Below, one piece after another: positions 47,025-59,809 of a stretch of 64,000 bases of DNA. Position numbers and translations under genes: made by a program. The stretch is from an uncultured Arenicella sp. (GTDB lineage: Bacteria; Pseudomonadota; Gammaproteobacteria; Arenicellales; Arenicellaceae), in assembly GCA_947499305.1 (NCBI GenBank), contig CANMNN010000001.1, positions 186,001-250,000 on the forward strand, read 5' to 3'. Every line of letters starts with the position of its first letter. The first letter of the stretch is position 1. The notes beneath the pieces were generated by a model that worked only from the letters and a program-made list of their open reading frames with translations, was not told the origin of the DNA and made no database searches.

Positions 47025-47222
47025 ATGCCTAAAATTAAAAGTAATAGTGGCGCGGCTAAGCGCTTCAAAAAAACGGGTAGCGGTAAGTTCAAACGCTCTC
47101 AATCTCACTTGCGTCATATTTTGACCAAGAAATCGACTAAGCGTAAACGTCATTTGCGTCATCAGACAACTGCAACTGCAGCGGATGCTAAATTGATTCA
47201 ACGTATGTTGCCATACGCTTAA
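47025..47222 (+). CDS. rpmI: 50S ribosomal protein L35
   Basis: This is a 65-residue basic ribosomal protein starting [20 protein letters not shown], the family signature, with the [18 protein letters not shown] segment. It follows infC by 254 nt, a long leader with hairpins and a palindrome, and is followed 15 nt later by rplT. In E. coli L20 represses this pair at the rpmI leader. Confidence 0.97.
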   Translation: MPKIKSNSGAAKRFKKTGSGKFKRSQSHLRHILTKKSTKRKRHLRHQTTATAADAKLIQRMLPYA

Positions 47223-47237
47223 TAGGAGAGAGAGAAA

Positions 47238-47597
47238 ATGCCTAGAGTAAAACGCGGCGTCACCGCCCGAGCAAAACATAAGAAAGTTATCGCCCAAGCA
47301 AAGGGCTATCGTGGACGTAATAAAAACGTTTTCCGCGTAGCAAAGCAGGCGGTAACACGCGCTGGTCAATATGAGTATCGTGACCGTCGTCAACGTAAAC
47401 GTCAATTCCGTCGTCTGTGGATCACTCGTATCTCAGCAGCAGCGAAATTGAATGGTATCAACTACAGCCGTTTCATCAATGGTTTGATGAAAGCTGAAAT
47501 TGAGCTAGATCGTAAAGTACTAGCTGACATCGCCGTTCATGATGCAGCAGCATTCGCACAATTAGCTGAAAAAGCAAAAGCTGCTTTAGCTGCCTAA
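47238..47597 (+). CDS. rplT: 50S ribosomal protein L20
   Basis: L20 is an early 50S assembly protein. The 119 residues begin with the basic N-terminal extension [20 protein letters not shown] and contain the [16 protein letters not shown] segment. GGAGAG precedes the ATG. The stop codon lies in the first copy of a perfect 22-bp tandem duplication (47583-47626). Confidence 0.97.
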   Translation: MPRVKRGVTARAKHKKVIAQAKGYRGRNKNVFRVAKQAVTRAGQYEYRDRRQRKRQFRRLWITRISAAAKLNGINYSRFINGLMKAEIELDRKVLADIAVHDAAAFAQLAEKAKAALAA

Positions 47598-47626
47598 GCG
47601 ACTAGCTTTAGCTGCCTAAGCGACTA
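47583..47626. repeat. Perfect 22-bp tandem duplication over the rplT stop codon
   Basis: The 22 bp at 47583-47604 are repeated exactly at 47605-47626. The first copy includes the last codons and the stop of rplT. A perfect copy suggests a recent event. Confidence 0.9.
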
Positions 47627-47677
47627 TAAGACTTTTAAGTTTAGCGCTGCTCTGATTTATTCAGAGACTAGTCTTGT

Positions 47678-47708
47678 AAAAGAGGAAGGCCGAGTGTCTT
47701 CCTCTTTT
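47678..47708 (+). terminator. Rho-independent terminator after rplT
   Basis: AAAAGAGGAAG (47678-47688) and CTTCCTCTTTT (47698-47708) form a perfect 11-bp stem with a 9-nt loop. The T-run is short (four T inside the stem foot). It may attenuate read-through into pheS. Confidence 0.75.
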
Positions 47709-47729
47709 GCTATCTACTGTTTCTTTTTC

Positions 47730-47788
47730 GCTATCCGCTTTCGGGCAGTGCATGAATATGCTTTGCACTGAAAGCGAGAGCCGATAGC
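47730..47788 (+). promoter_or_regulatory. Extended stem-loop in the pheS leader
   Basis: Three consecutive paired segments stack: GCTATC (47730-47735) with GATAGC (47783-47788), CGCTTT with AAAGCG, and CAGTGCA (47746-47752) with TGCACTG (47764-47770). The loop is 11 nt. E. coli pheST is attenuated through a phenylalanine-rich leader peptide; no such peptide is visible here, so control would be different. Function is unknown. Confidence 0.55.
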
Positions 47789-47804
47789 CAAAGAGTTACA
47801 TTGA

Positions 47805-51298
<3,494 letters not shown>

Positions 51299-51376
51299 TG
51301 TTACGGCAATTGGCGATCTGAATTGATCACTGAGTGCATTTATTTATAACTCTCATATGAGAGTTAAGAGGGTAAA

Positions 51377-51688
51377 ATGGCAATTACAAAAGCAGAGCTA
51401 GCAGTATCGCTTCACGAAGAGTTAGGGCTTAATAAACGAGAGTCTAAAGAGTTCGTCGAGCAATTTTTTGAAACGATTAAAGGCGCACTAGAGGATGGAA
51501 GCTCGGTGAAACTATCCGGCTTTGGTAATTTTGGCCTCAGAGATAAGCCCGCTAGGCCCGGTCGTAACCCAAAGACTGGCGAGGAAATTCCAATATCCGC
51601 GCGTCGTGTGGTTACCTTCAAGGCGAGTCAAAAATTGAAAGAGGCGATAGAAGATAATTCAGATGCTCTTAAGCGCTTATTTAGTTAG
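51377..51688 (+). CDS. ihfA: Integration host factor, alpha subunit
   Basis: This is the partner of IhfB (5557 in this window). The 103-residue HU-fold protein has [14 protein letters not shown] and [20 protein letters not shown], the alpha-subunit signatures, with the intercalating Pro in the NPKTG loop. pheT-ihfA linkage is conserved in gammaproteobacteria. IHF probably also assists the sigma-54 promoter of glnK downstream. Confidence 0.96.
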   Translation: MAITKAELAVSLHEELGLNKRESKEFVEQFFETIKGALEDGSSVKLSGFGNFGLRDKPARPGRNPKTGEEIPISARRVVTFKASQKLKEAIEDNSDALKRLFS

Positions 51689-51816
51689 TTGCGATAAATA
51701 GCAGAAAATAAACGAAAATTAAGACCTAATACATCAGTTTTTGGTATACGAAACTAAGCTTGAGCTGATAAACTCTGGCTATAAAAATAACCACTTTCAA
51801 ATGGGATTGACAAGAC

Positions 51817-52182
51817 ATGCTCGACCAAGGGGATAACGCAACCTTACCGCCAATACCAAGCAAACGGTATTTCACTATCGGCGAAGTAAGCGATCTGTGT
51901 ATGGTCAAGCCGCATGTTTTACGTTACTGGGAGCAAGAATTCTCTCAGCTCAACCCTGTAAAGCGACGAGGGAATCGCCGCTACTACCAGCGGCATGAAG
52001 TTCAACTAATTCGCCGGATCCGCAGCCTGCTTTATATAGAAGGCTTTACTATCAGTGGCGCGAAAAATCAGATTGAAATGGAGTCAGGCGCACAAGCAAC
52101 TCCAACAACTCAAGTAAAAAGAACAGTAGTAGCTGATCTAATCTCGGAAATCGACGAAGTTGTAGCAATTCTGTCTGAGTAG
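51817..52182 (+). CDS. MerR-family regulator of the ihfA-linked type
   Basis: The 121-residue protein has a single MerR-type winged helix (about residues 18-85), with YFTIGEVSDLCMVKPHVLRYWE and RRGNRRYYQRHEV. The C-terminus is short, without cysteine metal ligands or a drug-binding domain. The same small MerR gene follows ihfA in many gammaproteobacteria and has no defined role. The tRNA-Pro gene often found after it is not present here. The 315 bp downstream (52183-52497) hold only the porin terminator. The helix sequence is quoted as IGEVSDLCMVKPHVLRYW in short form. Confidence 0.88.
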   Translation: MLDQGDNATLPPIPSKRYFTIGEVSDLCMVKPHVLRYWEQEFSQLNPVKRRGNRRYYQRHEVQLIRRIRSLLYIEGFTISGAKNQIEMESGAQATPTTQVKRTVVADLISEIDEVVAILSE

Positions 52183-52444
52183 CTTTTTTTATCTTTCGAA
52201 GCAACAAGTTCAATTGGTGCATTTTTGACTTAGTTGGGCTGAATTTTGAGAGAACCTGTATATTGAGCTTTTACAGGACGTCCTAGCTATGAGCACTCCC
52301 TGAAACTTTGTTTTTTGCTCATAAAACGAGGGCAATAGAGATCGCATGGCCAACTTGTTAGGCTGAATGTATTGAATTGGGATGCAAGAATAGGCAACTA
52401 AGCAGCTTGTTAGCAAAGAAGGCCAAATAGCCAATAGTTAAAAC

Positions 52445-52475
52445 AAAAAAGGCCGCTCATCTGAGCGGCCTTTTT
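52445..52475 (-). terminator. Terminator after the TorF-type porin gene
   Basis: GGCCGCTCA (52451-52459) and TGAGCGGCC (52462-52470) form a very tight GC-rich stem, with six T on the minus strand and five on the plus strand. It may work in both directions. Confidence 0.9.
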
Positions 52476-52497
52476 GCGTTCTTTACAAATTCTGAGA

Positions 52498-53172
52498 CTA
52501 GAATTCTTTAGAGATCGATAATACAACTCGGTCGTCCGCGATGTCGTTACCAAATAGTACTTCCGCATCGCTGCTCGTACCCCAGTAGCTAACGTCCCAA
52601 CCGATGTCTGATTTACCGCCAAAGCTGCCAGAGATGCCAGCTGAATAGTAATCGTAGTCATCACTATCGCCGCTTACGTCGTAGCTACCATAGGCAACCG
52701 CCAGTGAAACAGATTCGAAATCATAGCCATAAGAAAGCTCGTATTGGTCGCCTAGCTCATCGCCTACTGAATAGATAAAGCCGAAGCCAGCGTAGCTAGC
52801 GCCTGCATAGAATTCAGTAAAGTCTAAATCGCTAGAATCGGCACCGCCATGATACGAGTAACGGATCACACCGAAGTCAAGGCCAACACCGTTGCTTAGT
52901 TCCGTGCCCCAACCGCCGTAGATGTCTAGCTCTAGGCTTTCGGTTCCGCCAAAGTTAACGTTCGAGCCCCAAACGCCAGCGTAAAAACCTGATTCGTTTG
53001 CATAATCGAAGCCGCCTTGAAGTGCAGGGCTTTCATCTGTGTTTTGTGAAACACCGCGCCATACGTAGTCGGTTGTAAGAGTTACGTTAGCCGTGATTTC
53101 AGCTTGTGCAGCTGGTGCAATCATCGCCGCGACTAGTAGAGATACAGAAGAAATTTTTAGTGAGTTTTTCAT
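52498..53172 (-). CDS. TorF-family outer membrane porin
   Basis: The protein has a signal peptide ending in APAAQA (about residue 24) and an alternating beta-barrel pattern. The TTDYVWRGVSQ motif lies after the cleavage site, as in the TorF (TIGR02001) family, and the last residue is Phe (SISKEF), the outer-membrane insertion signal. The 224 residues would form a small acidic barrel. Its substrate is unknown. It is divergent from glnK-amtB across a shared 435-bp control region, so nitrogen-linked expression is possible. Confidence 0.88.
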   Translation of the reverse strand: MKNSLKISSVSLLVAAMIAPAAQAEITANVTLTTDYVWRGVSQNTDESPALQGGFDYANESGFYAGVWGSNVNFGGTESLELDIYGGWGTELSNGVGLDFGVIRYSYHGGADSSDLDFTEFYAGASYAGFGFIYSVGDELGDQYELSYGYDFESVSLAVAYGSYDVSGDSDDYDYYSAGISGSFGGKSDIGWDVSYWGTSSDAEVLFGNDIADDRVVLSISKEF

Positions 53173-53300
53173 AGTTACCCTCTCGTTGTTATTGAGAAAC
53201 CTTTTGTTAATTTTTTAATGTCATCGGACATACAAAGTCTGATGCCGTTTGTTAAGCAAGTGCTGTGCCAACTTTTATATAAACAGTAAGCCACGCCATT

Positions 53301-53402
53301 GCACCGTTGGCGAGCAACGATTCTATAGGCTTTTGCTGTTCATAGCACCAATTTGGTGCAAAATTTGGTTAATTGTCTATTGGTGGGGCACTCGTCTGGT
53401 GC
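53301..53402 (+). promoter_or_regulatory. Candidate NtrC-binding sites upstream of glnK
   Basis: GCACCAATTTGGTGC (53345-53359) is a perfect inverted repeat of NtrC type. GCACTCGTCTGGTGC (53388-53402) is a second, slightly weaker copy whose centre is 43 bp away. A half-matched copy, GCACCGTTGGCG, begins at 53301, 44 bp further up. The regular spacing of about four helical turns suggests that dimers bind on one DNA face. Confidence 0.8.
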
Positions 53403-53465
53403 AGTCAAATTGGTATTTGAGGGTGAAGGCCCTTCAATCTCTTACAAATTCTTCATTTTAAAAGT

Positions 53466-53481
53466 TGGCACGCAGCTTGCT
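53466..53481 (+). promoter_or_regulatory. Sigma-54 promoter of glnK-amtB
   Basis: TGGCACGCAGCTTGCT has the -24 GG and -12 GC at exact sigma-54 spacing and matches the consensus almost perfectly. It lies 64 bp after the nearest NtrC site and 127 bp before glnK. IHF (genes ihfA and ihfB in this window) commonly bends such promoters. Confidence 0.9.
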
Positions 53482-53601
53482 TAACCGAATCTGTCAGCAT
53501 CTCAGGGTGTTGGATGTCTCGCACAGCTCTTTTTTGAAGGGCCGCATAGGCATTGCGTTAGTTATTCAACAAAAACACTAAATTAATCAGAAACAGGGTG
53601 A

Positions 53602-53946
<345 letters not shown>

Positions 53947-53997
53947 CTTACCCCCCCAATAACATTCCAACATCTATTTAATAGAGAGACTTTCATC

Positions 53998-55266
53998 ATG
54001 GAAAATACTATTTTCGAACATGGGTATGCGATAGATACCTTTTACTTTTTAATTTGCGGCGCGCTAGTGATGTGGATGGCGGCGGGTTTTGCGATGTTAG
54101 AAGCCGGTTTGGTTCGCTCGAAGAACACCACTGAGATTCTTACCAAGAACGTCGCGCTCTACGCGATCTCTTGCACAATGTTCATGCTTTGCGGCTATTC
54201 AATCATGTACCCAGAATTGGGTAATGCGCTGTTAAGCGGTATTACGGGTGACGGCGTTGCCGGTGCAGAGGAACCAGCTACTTACGCGCCATCAGCTGAC
54301 TTCTTCTTCCAAGTAGTTTTCGTAGCTACCGCGATGTCAATTGTTTCTGGTGCTGTTGCTGAGCGTATGAAGCTCTGGGCGTTCCTAGCATTCGCAGTTG
54401 TCATGACTGGATTTATCTACCCAATGGAAGGCAACTGGACATGGGGCGGCGATGCTGTCTTTGGTCTGTACACGCTTGCTGATTACGGTTGGTCTGACTT
54501 TGCTGGTTCAGGTATTGTTCACATGGCCGGTGCAGCAGCGGCGCTTTCTGGCGTACTTCTTCTGGGCGCTCGTGAAGGTAAGTACTCAGCCGATGGCAAG
54601 CCAAAAGCAATCCCGGGTGCAAACCTTCCTTTGGCAACACTAGGTACATTCATTCTATGGATGGGTTGGTTCGGTTTTAATGGTGGTTCTGTTCTCGCAA
54701 CATCATCAGTAGAAAATGCAAACGCTGTTGCGGTTGTATTCATGAATACTAACGCTGCGGCTGCGGGTGGTTTGATTGCCGCATTGATCGTAGCTCGTAT
54801 CTTGTTCGGTAAGGCTGACTTGACTATGGCGCTTAACGGTGCACTTGCGGGCCTTGTCGCAATTACGGCTGAGCCCTCGACTCCTACGCCATTACTAGCA
54901 ACGTTATTCGGCGCAGCTGGCGGCGTATTGGTTGTATTCTCGATTTTGACCTTAGACAAATTGAAAATTGATGATCCAGTTGGCGCGATCTCTGTTCACG
55001 GCGTCGTTGGTCTTCTAGGCTTGTTGTTAGTGCCAGTTACAAATGGTGCAGTTTACAGCGATGCGGGTGAGTTAGTGTCAGGTTCGACTTTCTTGGGTCA
55101 AATCATCGGTGCAGTAACGATCTTCACTTGGGTATTTGTAACCAGCGGCATTGTTTGGTTCGTTCTGAAGATGGTGATGGGCATTCGCGTAACGCCAGAA
55201 GAAGAATTCGAAGGTGTCGATATGTCTGAGTGCGGCATGGAAGCGTACCCAGAGTTCTCTAAGTAA
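53998..55266 (+). CDS. amtB: Ammonium transporter
   Basis: The 422-residue protein has about eleven membrane helices. The family signature FAGSGIVHMAGAAAALSG lies near residue 168, and the pore His residues are in that helix and in DDPVGAISVHGVVG near residue 323. Phe gate segments are also visible. It is preceded by glnK and followed by a strong terminator (55291-55320). NtrC control is predicted from the promoter. It imports ammonium under nitrogen limitation. Confidence 0.97.
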   Translation: MENTIFEHGYAIDTFYFLICGALVMWMAAGFAMLEAGLVRSKNTTEILTKNVALYAISCTMFMLCGYSIMYPELGNALLSGITGDGVAGAEEPATYAPSADFFFQVVFVATAMSIVSGAVAERMKLWAFLAFAVVMTGFIYPMEGNWTWGGDAVFGLYTLADYGWSDFAGSGIVHMAGAAAALSGVLLLGAREGKYSADGKPKAIPGANLPLATLGTFILWMGWFGFNGGSVLATSSVENANAVAVVFMNTNAAAAGGLIAALIVARILFGKADLTMALNGALAGLVAITAEPSTPTPLLATLFGAAGGVLVVFSILTLDKLKIDDPVGAISVHGVVGLLGLLLVPVTNGAVYSDAGELVSGSTFLGQIIGAVTIFTWVFVTSGIVWFVLKMVMGIRVTPEEEFEGVDMSECGMEAYPEFSK

Positions 55267-55290
55267 AACACCTTACTTAGTGTCTTCTAG

Positions 55291-55320
55291 AAAGGGCTGT
55301 CATTTGACAGCCCTTTTTTT
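55291..55320 (+). terminator. Rho-independent terminator after amtB
   Basis: AAAGGGCTGTCA (55291-55302) and TGACAGCCCTTT (from 55305) form a 12-bp stem with a two-nucleotide loop, or a shorter stem with a larger loop, and run into seven T. Confidence 0.92.
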
Positions 55321-55410
55321 ATGCATGGCATATTTCTATCGAGAATTTTCACTACGATCGATCTATTTCAGTTATGATTCAGGAAATCACATTCATGATA
55401 TGAATACGCT

Positions 55411-56370
55411 ATGAATCTTTCGAATATCGATCTAAATCTGTTGGTCTATTTCAGTGTCTTGCTGCGTGAGGGTAATGTTACCAAGGCGGCGGAACATCTA
55501 GGTTTAAGTCAGCCGGCCATGAGTAATGGACTGCGTCGATTGCGTAAAGTGTTTAACGATCCACTTTTGGTACGCACCAGTAATGGCATGATGCCAACTG
55601 ATAAGGCTAAGGAGCTTCAGCCTTTAGTGCAAAATGTGCTGTCTCAAATTGAACTTTTTGTTCAACCTACTATCGAATTCGAGCCAACAAACAGTAAGCG
55701 GCTTTTTCGAGTTATGGCCAGTGATTACGCAGAAACAACACTGCTGCCAAGAGTAAGAATGCGTATGGCCGAAGAGGCTCCAGACACCGCGCTCGACATT
55801 CTCACGCCAAGTGATGTTACGTTTCAGGATATCGAGCTTGGAAACGTAGACTTGGTAATCAACCGTTTCGATCAATTGCCTCAATCGCTGCACTTATCAG
55901 TTCTATGGCAAGATGATTTCTCTTGTGTAATGCGCCAAGACAACCCCTTGCGCGAGAATTTCGATTTTGAGAAGTATTTAAAAGCGAGCCATGTCTGGGT
56001 GAATAAGACTGGCATGGGCGTGGCTACTGGAGTTAACCCAGATGACATTCAAAAACTCGGCTGGGTCGACATTGCTTTAGATGATCTCGATAAGCGCAGA
56101 AAAATAGCGGTTTATACGCGTCACTATATTTCAGCTATCCAGCTCACCCAGCAGCAAGACCTAATTGCAACAGTTGCGACACGGTCAACGCATTTGGTTA
56201 ATCATTTTGATAACCTCGCGATCTTGCCCGTACCGTTTGAGATTCCGCGTATCGAGCTGCATATGGTTTGGAGTCCGTTGCTTCATCACAACATTGCGCA
56301 TAAATGGTTTCGGAATGTTATTCGCGAAGTCGCCCAAGAGATTCAAGCTGAAGAAGCGGCGATGAAGTGA
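55411..56370 (+). CDS. LysR-type transcriptional regulator (NodD/LeuO-like)
   Basis: The 319-residue regulator starts DLNLLVYFSVLLREGNVTKAAE (given in short form: LLREGNVTKAAEHLGL), with the HTH at about residues 20-45 and the LxRTxxGMxPTxKA segment near residue 55 seen in the NodD/LeuO/SyrM subgroup. A substrate-binding-like effector domain follows. No clear target is adjacent; amtB is upstream and comM downstream, both on the same strand. The effector is unknown. Confidence 0.88.
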   Translation: MNLSNIDLNLLVYFSVLLREGNVTKAAEHLGLSQPAMSNGLRRLRKVFNDPLLVRTSNGMMPTDKAKELQPLVQNVLSQIELFVQPTIEFEPTNSKRLFRVMASDYAETTLLPRVRMRMAEEAPDTALDILTPSDVTFQDIELGNVDLVINRFDQLPQSLHLSVLWQDDFSCVMRQDNPLRENFDFEKYLKASHVWVNKTGMGVATGVNPDDIQKLGWVDIALDDLDKRRKIAVYTRHYISAIQLTQQQDLIATVATRSTHLVNHFDNLAILPVPFEIPRIELHMVWSPLLHHNIAHKWFRNVIREVAQEIQAEEAAMK

Positions 56371-56471
56371 TATAGTGTTTAAAGCCGCTGGATGCGGTCA
56401 GAGTTAAATAAGCCAGTGCCTGTTATTGATTGAGAGGCACCGGCACTATTAGATGATAAGGAGTATCGTCA

Positions 56472-58019
56472 ATGAATGCAGAATTAACCGGCTTTGAAAA
56501 GCCTGAGTCGATCAAATCCCTAGCAATGATTCGAACCCGCGCCGTGGTCGGAGTAAGCGCCGTTCCAGTTATGGTTGAAGTTCATTTAGCCAATGGCTTG
56601 CCGTCATTTTCAACTGTTGGTCTTCCTGAAACCGCGGTTAAAGAGAGTAAGGACCGGGTACGCGGAGCAATTATTAATTCGGGGTTTGAGTTTCCGGCTA
56701 AACGAATTACCGTTAATCTTGCGCCCGCAGATTTACCAAAAACCGGTGGGCGCTTTGACTTGCCAATAGCAATTGGAATCTTAATTGCATCAGGCCAGTT
56801 GCCGGGCGCGAAGGCGTCAGCTTTTGAAATGATCGGTGAGCTCGCTTTGGATGGACATTTACGAAAAGTATCAGGGGTACTCCCTACCTCTCTTGCCTGC
56901 GGAAACGACAATCGTCAATTGCTTGTGCCCAGTGACAACGCCAGTGAGGCCGGCTTAGCCAAGAATACCTGTGCTTGGCATGCTGATCATTTGCTGGATG
57001 TGTGCCAGCATTTAGTAGTGAAAGGCGATATGGCCAGATGCCCGCAAAACGCTGAAATTACAAAGCCCCCCGTGCAATACCCTGATCTTAGCGATGTTAA
57101 GGGGCAAGCTAGGGCAAAACGCGCCCTTGAAATTGCCGCTGCTGGAGGGCATAGCCTTCTATTTATAGGTCCCCCAGGAACTGGAAAGAGTATGTTGGCG
57201 TCACGATTGCCTGGCATTCTACCGAATTTAAATTTGGATGAGGCGCTTGAAACGGCCGCTGTTCAATCGGTCACGCAAGGAGAGTTTACCTTAGAGAGTT
57301 GGCTAAAACGCCCATTTCGAAGCCCACATCATTCAGCCTCCTCAGTTGCTTTAGTTGGAGGCGGCTCACACCCCAAGCCGGGAGAAATTTCGTTAGCGCA
57401 CAATGGAATACTCTTTTTGGATGAGCTCACTGAGTTTTCCCGTGCAGCTTTAGAACAACTGCGAGAACCGTTGGAGACGGGTAAAATTCACATTGCCCGC
57501 GCCAATCAGTCGGTGCAGTATCCAGCGAGTTTCCAACTAATAACCGCCTGCAATCCATGCCCATGCGGCTATCTAGGAGATGGCACAGATCGTTGTTGTT
57601 GCGGCGCAAATAAAGTTGAGCAATACCGTGCAAAATTGTCAGGGCCAATGCTTGACCGAATAGACCTGCATGTTCATTTGCCGAGAATTTCGGTTTCGGA
57701 GTTGCGCACAGATTCATCAAGGGTCGAATCATCAGAGTTTGTTCGACAACGAGTTTGTCGAGTGCGAGAGGTGCAATATCGACGTCAGTCAGTGCTTAAT
57801 AGTAAGTTGGCGGGTGTTTTGATCGAGCAATATTGTGGTTTAGAAGAGGGAATTCATCAATTCCTCGAAATTGCATGTGAGCGATTACATTTGTCGGCCC
57901 GGGCTTATCACCGAATTATCCGTCTAGCTCGAACGATAGCTGATATGGCAGATAGCCGCTCAATTGAACAAGCTCACATCGCAGAAGCGATCGGCTATAG
58001 AAGCCTTGATCGGCAGTAG
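56472..58019 (+). CDS. comM: ComM/YifB-family Mg-chelatase-like ATPase
   Basis: ComM is a hexameric helicase that aids branch migration during natural transformation. The 515-residue protein has the N-terminal ChlI-like domain (LPSFSTVGLPETAVKESKDR), the AAA+ core with Walker A GPPGTGKS near residue 232 and Walker B ILFLDE, and a C-terminal domain with the CNPCPCG and CCCG cysteines. An AAGGAG site precedes the ATG. With the FimT-like pseudopilin at 35017 this makes competence possible, but no uptake genes are seen in the window. Confidence 0.94.
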   Translation: MNAELTGFEKPESIKSLAMIRTRAVVGVSAVPVMVEVHLANGLPSFSTVGLPETAVKESKDRVRGAIINSGFEFPAKRITVNLAPADLPKTGGRFDLPIAIGILIASGQLPGAKASAFEMIGELALDGHLRKVSGVLPTSLACGNDNRQLLVPSDNASEAGLAKNTCAWHADHLLDVCQHLVVKGDMARCPQNAEITKPPVQYPDLSDVKGQARAKRALEIAAAGGHSLLFIGPPGTGKSMLASRLPGILPNLNLDEALETAAVQSVTQGEFTLESWLKRPFRSPHHSASSVALVGGGSHPKPGEISLAHNGILFLDELTEFSRAALEQLREPLETGKIHIARANQSVQYPASFQLITACNPCPCGYLGDGTDRCCCGANKVEQYRAKLSGPMLDRIDLHVHLPRISVSELRTDSSRVESSEFVRQRVCRVREVQYRRQSVLNSKLAGVLIEQYCGLEEGIHQFLEIACERLHLSARAYHRIIRLARTIADMADSRSIEQAHIAEAIGYRSLDRQ

Positions 58020-58079
58020 TAAAGCGAGTTGTGCTCTTGGGTAGCGGGGGCTTAGCGCTATTAGAAGGGCGGAGAAATT

Positions 58080-58110
58080 AAAAAAGCCCTGCTGGTTCCC
58101 CGGCAAGGCT
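58080..58110 (-). terminator. Terminator after the cold-shock gene
   Basis: On the minus strand AGCCTTGCCGG (58110-58100) pairs with CCAGCAGGGCT (58095-58085), with one wobble and one mismatch, around a GGAA loop. It runs into six T. Confidence 0.8.
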
Positions 58111-58169
58111 CTTTGATCGGCCATCTGCTATTAGCTTAAGCCGATGATAGTGCGTACTAATTAGTACGA

Positions 58170-58376
58170 CTATAGCAATACGATGTTTTCAGCTTGTGGG
58201 CCTTTATCGCCTTGCTTGACTTCGAATTCAACCTTTTGGCCTTCAGCCAAAGTTTTGAAGCCGTTACCAGAGATTGCACTGTAGTGTGCGAATACGTCCG
58301 GGCCGCCTTCTTGCTCGATAAAGCCGAAGCCTTTAGTTTCGTTAAACCATTTAACCGTTCCGGTAGATGTTGCCAT
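58170..58376 (-). CDS. Cold-shock domain protein (CspA family)
   Basis: The 68-residue single OB-fold protein has both RNA-binding motifs, KGFGFIEQ (RNP1) and VFAHYSAI (RNP2). It acts as an RNA chaperone. AGGA precedes the ATG. The 655 bp upstream have no gene and probably contain a long 5' untranslated region, usual for cold-shock mRNAs, though no cold box is obvious. Whether it is cold induced cannot be told. Confidence 0.95.
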   Translation of the reverse strand: MATSTGTVKWFNETKGFGFIEQEGGPDVFAHYSAISGNGFKTLAEGQKVEFEVKQGDKGPQAENIVLL

Positions 58377-59031
58377 AATTGTAAATCCTAAAAATGTAAA
58401 GAGTGTTAATAATCGGTTTCTTCTGTAGTTTGGAGTGTTGCAAAACGTTTATTTAGTCTGAGCTAATTAAAGCTCGAAAATAAATTCTAACGCGCAAACA
58501 CTAGCAATTCTCTAGAAGATTTACGTGAAATGAAGCGGGTAGATACAAGCTCGACTTAAGCTGTAAATGACAAAACCGAATTACTAACGAAACACAAATC
58601 TATAACAAACAGTGAAACTAGAACAATCTGGTGTGCATAAATATCAATCGCACTTTCATGTGGCAATAGTATAAAGCGTTTGATGCTATGTTGGAAACAC
58701 TTAATTGAGATAACTTTCAGATATTTATAAGAAATTTCTAGTTTTGTGTGACAAATTTGAAATAGAAAGCGCCAAGCGATTAATCGCGTTGCCAACTTTG
58801 CTAGACTTGATTAGTCGAAGACCATTTTTAGCGATAGCTACCATGGTCGAGTTTGTGCGGCTTGCAATGCAACTGGAGGCAGGTCCTAGCAGCCTATACT
58901 AGGGCAACGCATCAGCGCGAACAAATTTTAGTTTCGGTCTTGTATTAGTGGTGCCCAGAGGTATGCGATCTAACTTCTTTTAAGCGCAGACCTAAGGCTT
59001 GTTCAGATAACCGTTCTTCCACTGATTTTTA
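58377..59031. other. 655-bp intergenic region upstream of csp
   Basis: The region is AT-rich and has no protein-like frame. The minus strand should carry the csp promoter and leader. A short frame at 58556-58795 has no family resemblance and no ribosome site. I see no terminator or repeat. Confidence 0.6.
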
Positions 59032-59373
59032 TCAGTCTTCTATGATTTGCCCACGATAAATTCGCTTTGGTTTACTTTGTTTCACGGAGGTGGTCGCTGC
59101 GGAACTAGGCTCAACTGAAGGTTCTTTGCTTAAGCGTTTCATAATTCTACTTAGCGCCTTAGGCTTATCCGCTTCACTAAGCCAATTTTCGCCAGCGCGT
59201 TCCAGAAAAATACCTGCAAGTAGTTTAATGTTTTCATCTCTGGTTTCTCGATATAAAGACGTCATCACGGAGCCAATATCTGGGTCTGATATTTTTAGGC
59301 CCGCTTGTTGACTATGCGGCACATTGCGCTTTATTTCGAAAAAAAGGTTTACCATGTATCGGTCGATGTTCAT
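59032..59373 (-). CDS. Small hypothetical protein, paralog A
   Basis: From the ATG at 59373 the protein is 113 residues. The start MNIDRYMVNLFFEIKRNVP lines up with the paralog at 59810-60094, which supports it over the TTG at 59406. Residues 1-75 are mostly helical with an LFFEIKRN core; the conserved AGENWL lies near residue 60. The last 35 residues are a Ser/Pro/Lys-rich tail lacking in the paralog. There is no signal peptide or membrane helix. The function is unknown. Confidence 0.72.
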   Translation of the reverse strand: MNIDRYMVNLFFEIKRNVPHSQQAGLKISDPDIGSVMTSLYRETRDENIKLLAGIFLERAGENWLSEADKPKALSRIMKRLSKEPSVEPSSAATTSVKQSKPKRIYRGQIIED

Positions 59374-59809
59374 TTCTGCTGGGTCTCGCAGGTTTATGGC
59401 ACACAAGCTGGAGGGGGGCTCGTGTGTCTGGGTTGTTTGGGTATCTTCCAGTTAAATGCTGAGCAAAGGGCGTGCCATGTTTTAGTAATTATCGAGCACG
59501 AATTCTTAAGTATCCGTTTTCATGTTGTCTGTGCGGCACGCCAAGGAGTGGGCAACTATTTTGAATAGTTTGTCAATTAGGAGTAGTAGGGGGAGCGCAT
59601 AGCTTCACTCCTGCTCGAAAGACCTGTCGTCGATTGCCCGCCCTAAATCAGTGCAATGCGCAGTAGTGGTGCGCTGAAACTGTAAATTTCGATTACTTAG
59701 TAGACATTTAATCAATCAATGTCCAAATAAATTGAAGACTATCTTGAGCGCACCTACGTCAAGCCAGATTAAGCAGCTTGGTTCAAAGTAAGCAGGGTTC
59801 AAGCGATAA
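59374..59809. other. 436-bp intergenic region between two paralogs
   Basis: No gene is supported. The plus-strand frame at 59305-59568 overlaps paralog A and looks like a shadow. Short inverted repeats are present, but no clear terminator was found. Confidence 0.55.

Noticed and set aside
52183..52497. tRNA-Pro expected after the ihfA-merR pair
   Set aside because: I looked for a T-loop and anticodon arm and found none; only the porin terminator is present.
56515..56540. ATTCGAACCC-type motif like a tRNA T-loop within comM
   Set aside because: There is no cloverleaf around it; it is inside the coding sequence of comM.
58556..58795. 79-codon minus-strand frame upstream of csp
   Set aside because: It is AT-rich with a composition typical of noncoding DNA, has no ribosome site and no recognisable motif.
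59305..59568. 87-codon plus-strand frame opposite the start of paralog A
   Set aside because: It looks like a shadow of the minus-strand gene and extends into noncoding DNA.
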